Part shown: positions 11,792-12,146 of the stretch, piece by piece
Layout: every line of letters begins with the position of its first letter
How positions within the stretch are numbered: position 1 is the first letter of the stretch
Assembly (NCBI GenBank): GCA_021824385.1
Contig: JAKAKU010000016.1
Location: 1-12,146, forward strand
Origin: a bacterium
GTDB lineage: Bacteria > Patescibacteriota > Microgenomatia > UBA8517
DNA length: 12,146 bases
Direction: 5' to 3'
The notes under the pieces: model-generated
What the model was told of the DNA's origin: nothing
Seen by the model: only the letters and a program-made list of their open reading frames with translations
The model's database searches: none
Program-made: the position numbers and the translations under genes

Positions 11792-12146
11792 CAGCACTCA
11801 CTGTGGCCACAGGTGTAACACTTGGCACAGCCTTCTTCAAAAACTAAGGTGTGACTGCCACATTCTGGGCACAAGTCTGCCTTTTGTTTTCCACTTAAAG
11901 GAAGTTCAGCTTGCATCATCATGCCGCCACTCGACTGCGCATCTGAAGGTGTTCCTCCAAAAAGAGACTGTTTCACTTCTCCATTGGTAGTGTGACCGTT
12001 TGATAATGCAACCCCATTCCCGTTGCTTACGCCATTTGGTACTGGCAAGTTCATGTTTTGTCGAAATCCGTAATGAGTGGCAATCGCAATACCAATGGCA
12101 TCAGGCAAACTCATAATACGATTTGCTCCAAACCCTACTGATCGTC
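11791..12146 (-). CDS. nrdJ: B12-dependent class II ribonucleotide reductase, C-terminal end (cut by window edge)
   Basis: The last 117 complete codons of NrdJ, which reduces ribonucleotides to deoxyribonucleotides with adenosylcobalamin as radical source; the catalytic barrel is beyond the right edge. The frame is open to the end of the window. Visible: SLPDAIGIAIATHYG, typical of the part after the barrel, then a linker rich in N, G and S, then the zinc-ribbon-like end LCPECGSHTLVFEEGCAKCYTCGHSEC-stop, whose cysteines (CPEC, CAKCYTC, terminal C) are characteristic of this NrdJ subfamily and include the pair thought to re-reduce the active site. It is followed by the adenosyltransferase with a one-base overlap. 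Its promoter and any riboswitch of its own would lie outside the window. Confidence 0.93.
   Translation of the reverse strand, partial: RSVGFGANRIMSLPDAIGIAIATHYGFRQNMNLPVPNGVSNGNGVALSNGHTTNGEVKQSLFGGTPSDAQSSGGMMMQAELPLSGKQKADLCPECGSHTLVFEEGCAKCYTCGHSEC

Noticed and set aside
1-12146. CRISPR array, insertion sequence or rRNA
   Set aside because: No regularly spaced repeats, no transposase-like frame with terminal inverted repeats, and no recognisable rRNA segment were seen.
1-12146. Alternative genetic code with UGA as glycine, known in some CPR groups
   Set aside because: ftsH, ftsB and nrdJ end at TGA at the expected protein ends, two of them overlapping the next start codon or its first base; conserved glycines are coded normally.

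Overview
The window looks like a piece of a small, compact bacterial genome of the Candidate Phyla Radiation (Patescibacteria, probably a Parcubacteria-like lineage). The grounds are: very short intergenic gaps and many overlapping or abutting genes; tRNA genes with no encoded CCA; a stand-alone 5'-3' exonuclease domain protein; almost no Shine-Dalgarno sequences; and a TraD/VirD4-like ATPase of the kind often seen in these genomes. TGA is a normal stop here (ftsH, ftsB and nrdJ end in it), so this is not the lineage that reads UGA as glycine. The assignment is an inference from content, not from a phylogenetic marker.

Left block, about 1-5290, all on the minus strand. In transcription order it holds ftsB (a divisome membrane protein), two tRNA genes with anticodon CAT, trpS, a small OB-fold tRNA-binding protein, ftsH, a 5'-3' exonuclease, and the N-terminal part of a GT4 glycosyltransferase cut by the window edge. 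Genes are 1-4 bases apart or overlap. Extended -10 promoter boxes (TGnTAnAAT type) lie before both tRNAs and before ftsH.

Middle block, 5290-7100. A tyrosine recombinase on the plus strand has a near-consensus promoter but lacks two catalytic residues. It converges on a small coiled-coil protein whose ATG lies 4 nt after a tRNA-Ile with the rare UAU anticodon. Next comes a stand-alone minus-strand gene of unknown function with its own promoter, the only textbook ribosome binding site in the window, and a clear intrinsic terminator.

Right block, 7100-12146. A minus-strand pair encodes a short Pro/Gln-rich protein and a 787-residue membrane-anchored TraD/VirD4/VirB4-like ATPase. It diverges from a plus-strand gene of unknown function (404 residues, cysteine-rich C-terminal part, hydrophobic tail). 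That unknown gene is preceded by a sequence I read as a cobalamin riboswitch (B12 box, GGAA junction, P1-P3-like stems). Converging on it is a minus-strand pair: the C-terminal end of a B12-dependent class II ribonucleotide reductase (nrdJ) and, coupled to it by one shared base, a PduO-type cob(I)alamin adenosyltransferase. Together this is a B12 locus: the adenosyltransferase makes the adenosylcobalamin used by NrdJ, and the riboswitch puts the unknown protein under cobalamin control, which makes it a candidate for cobalamin capture or salvage. That last step is the most interesting hypothesis in the window.
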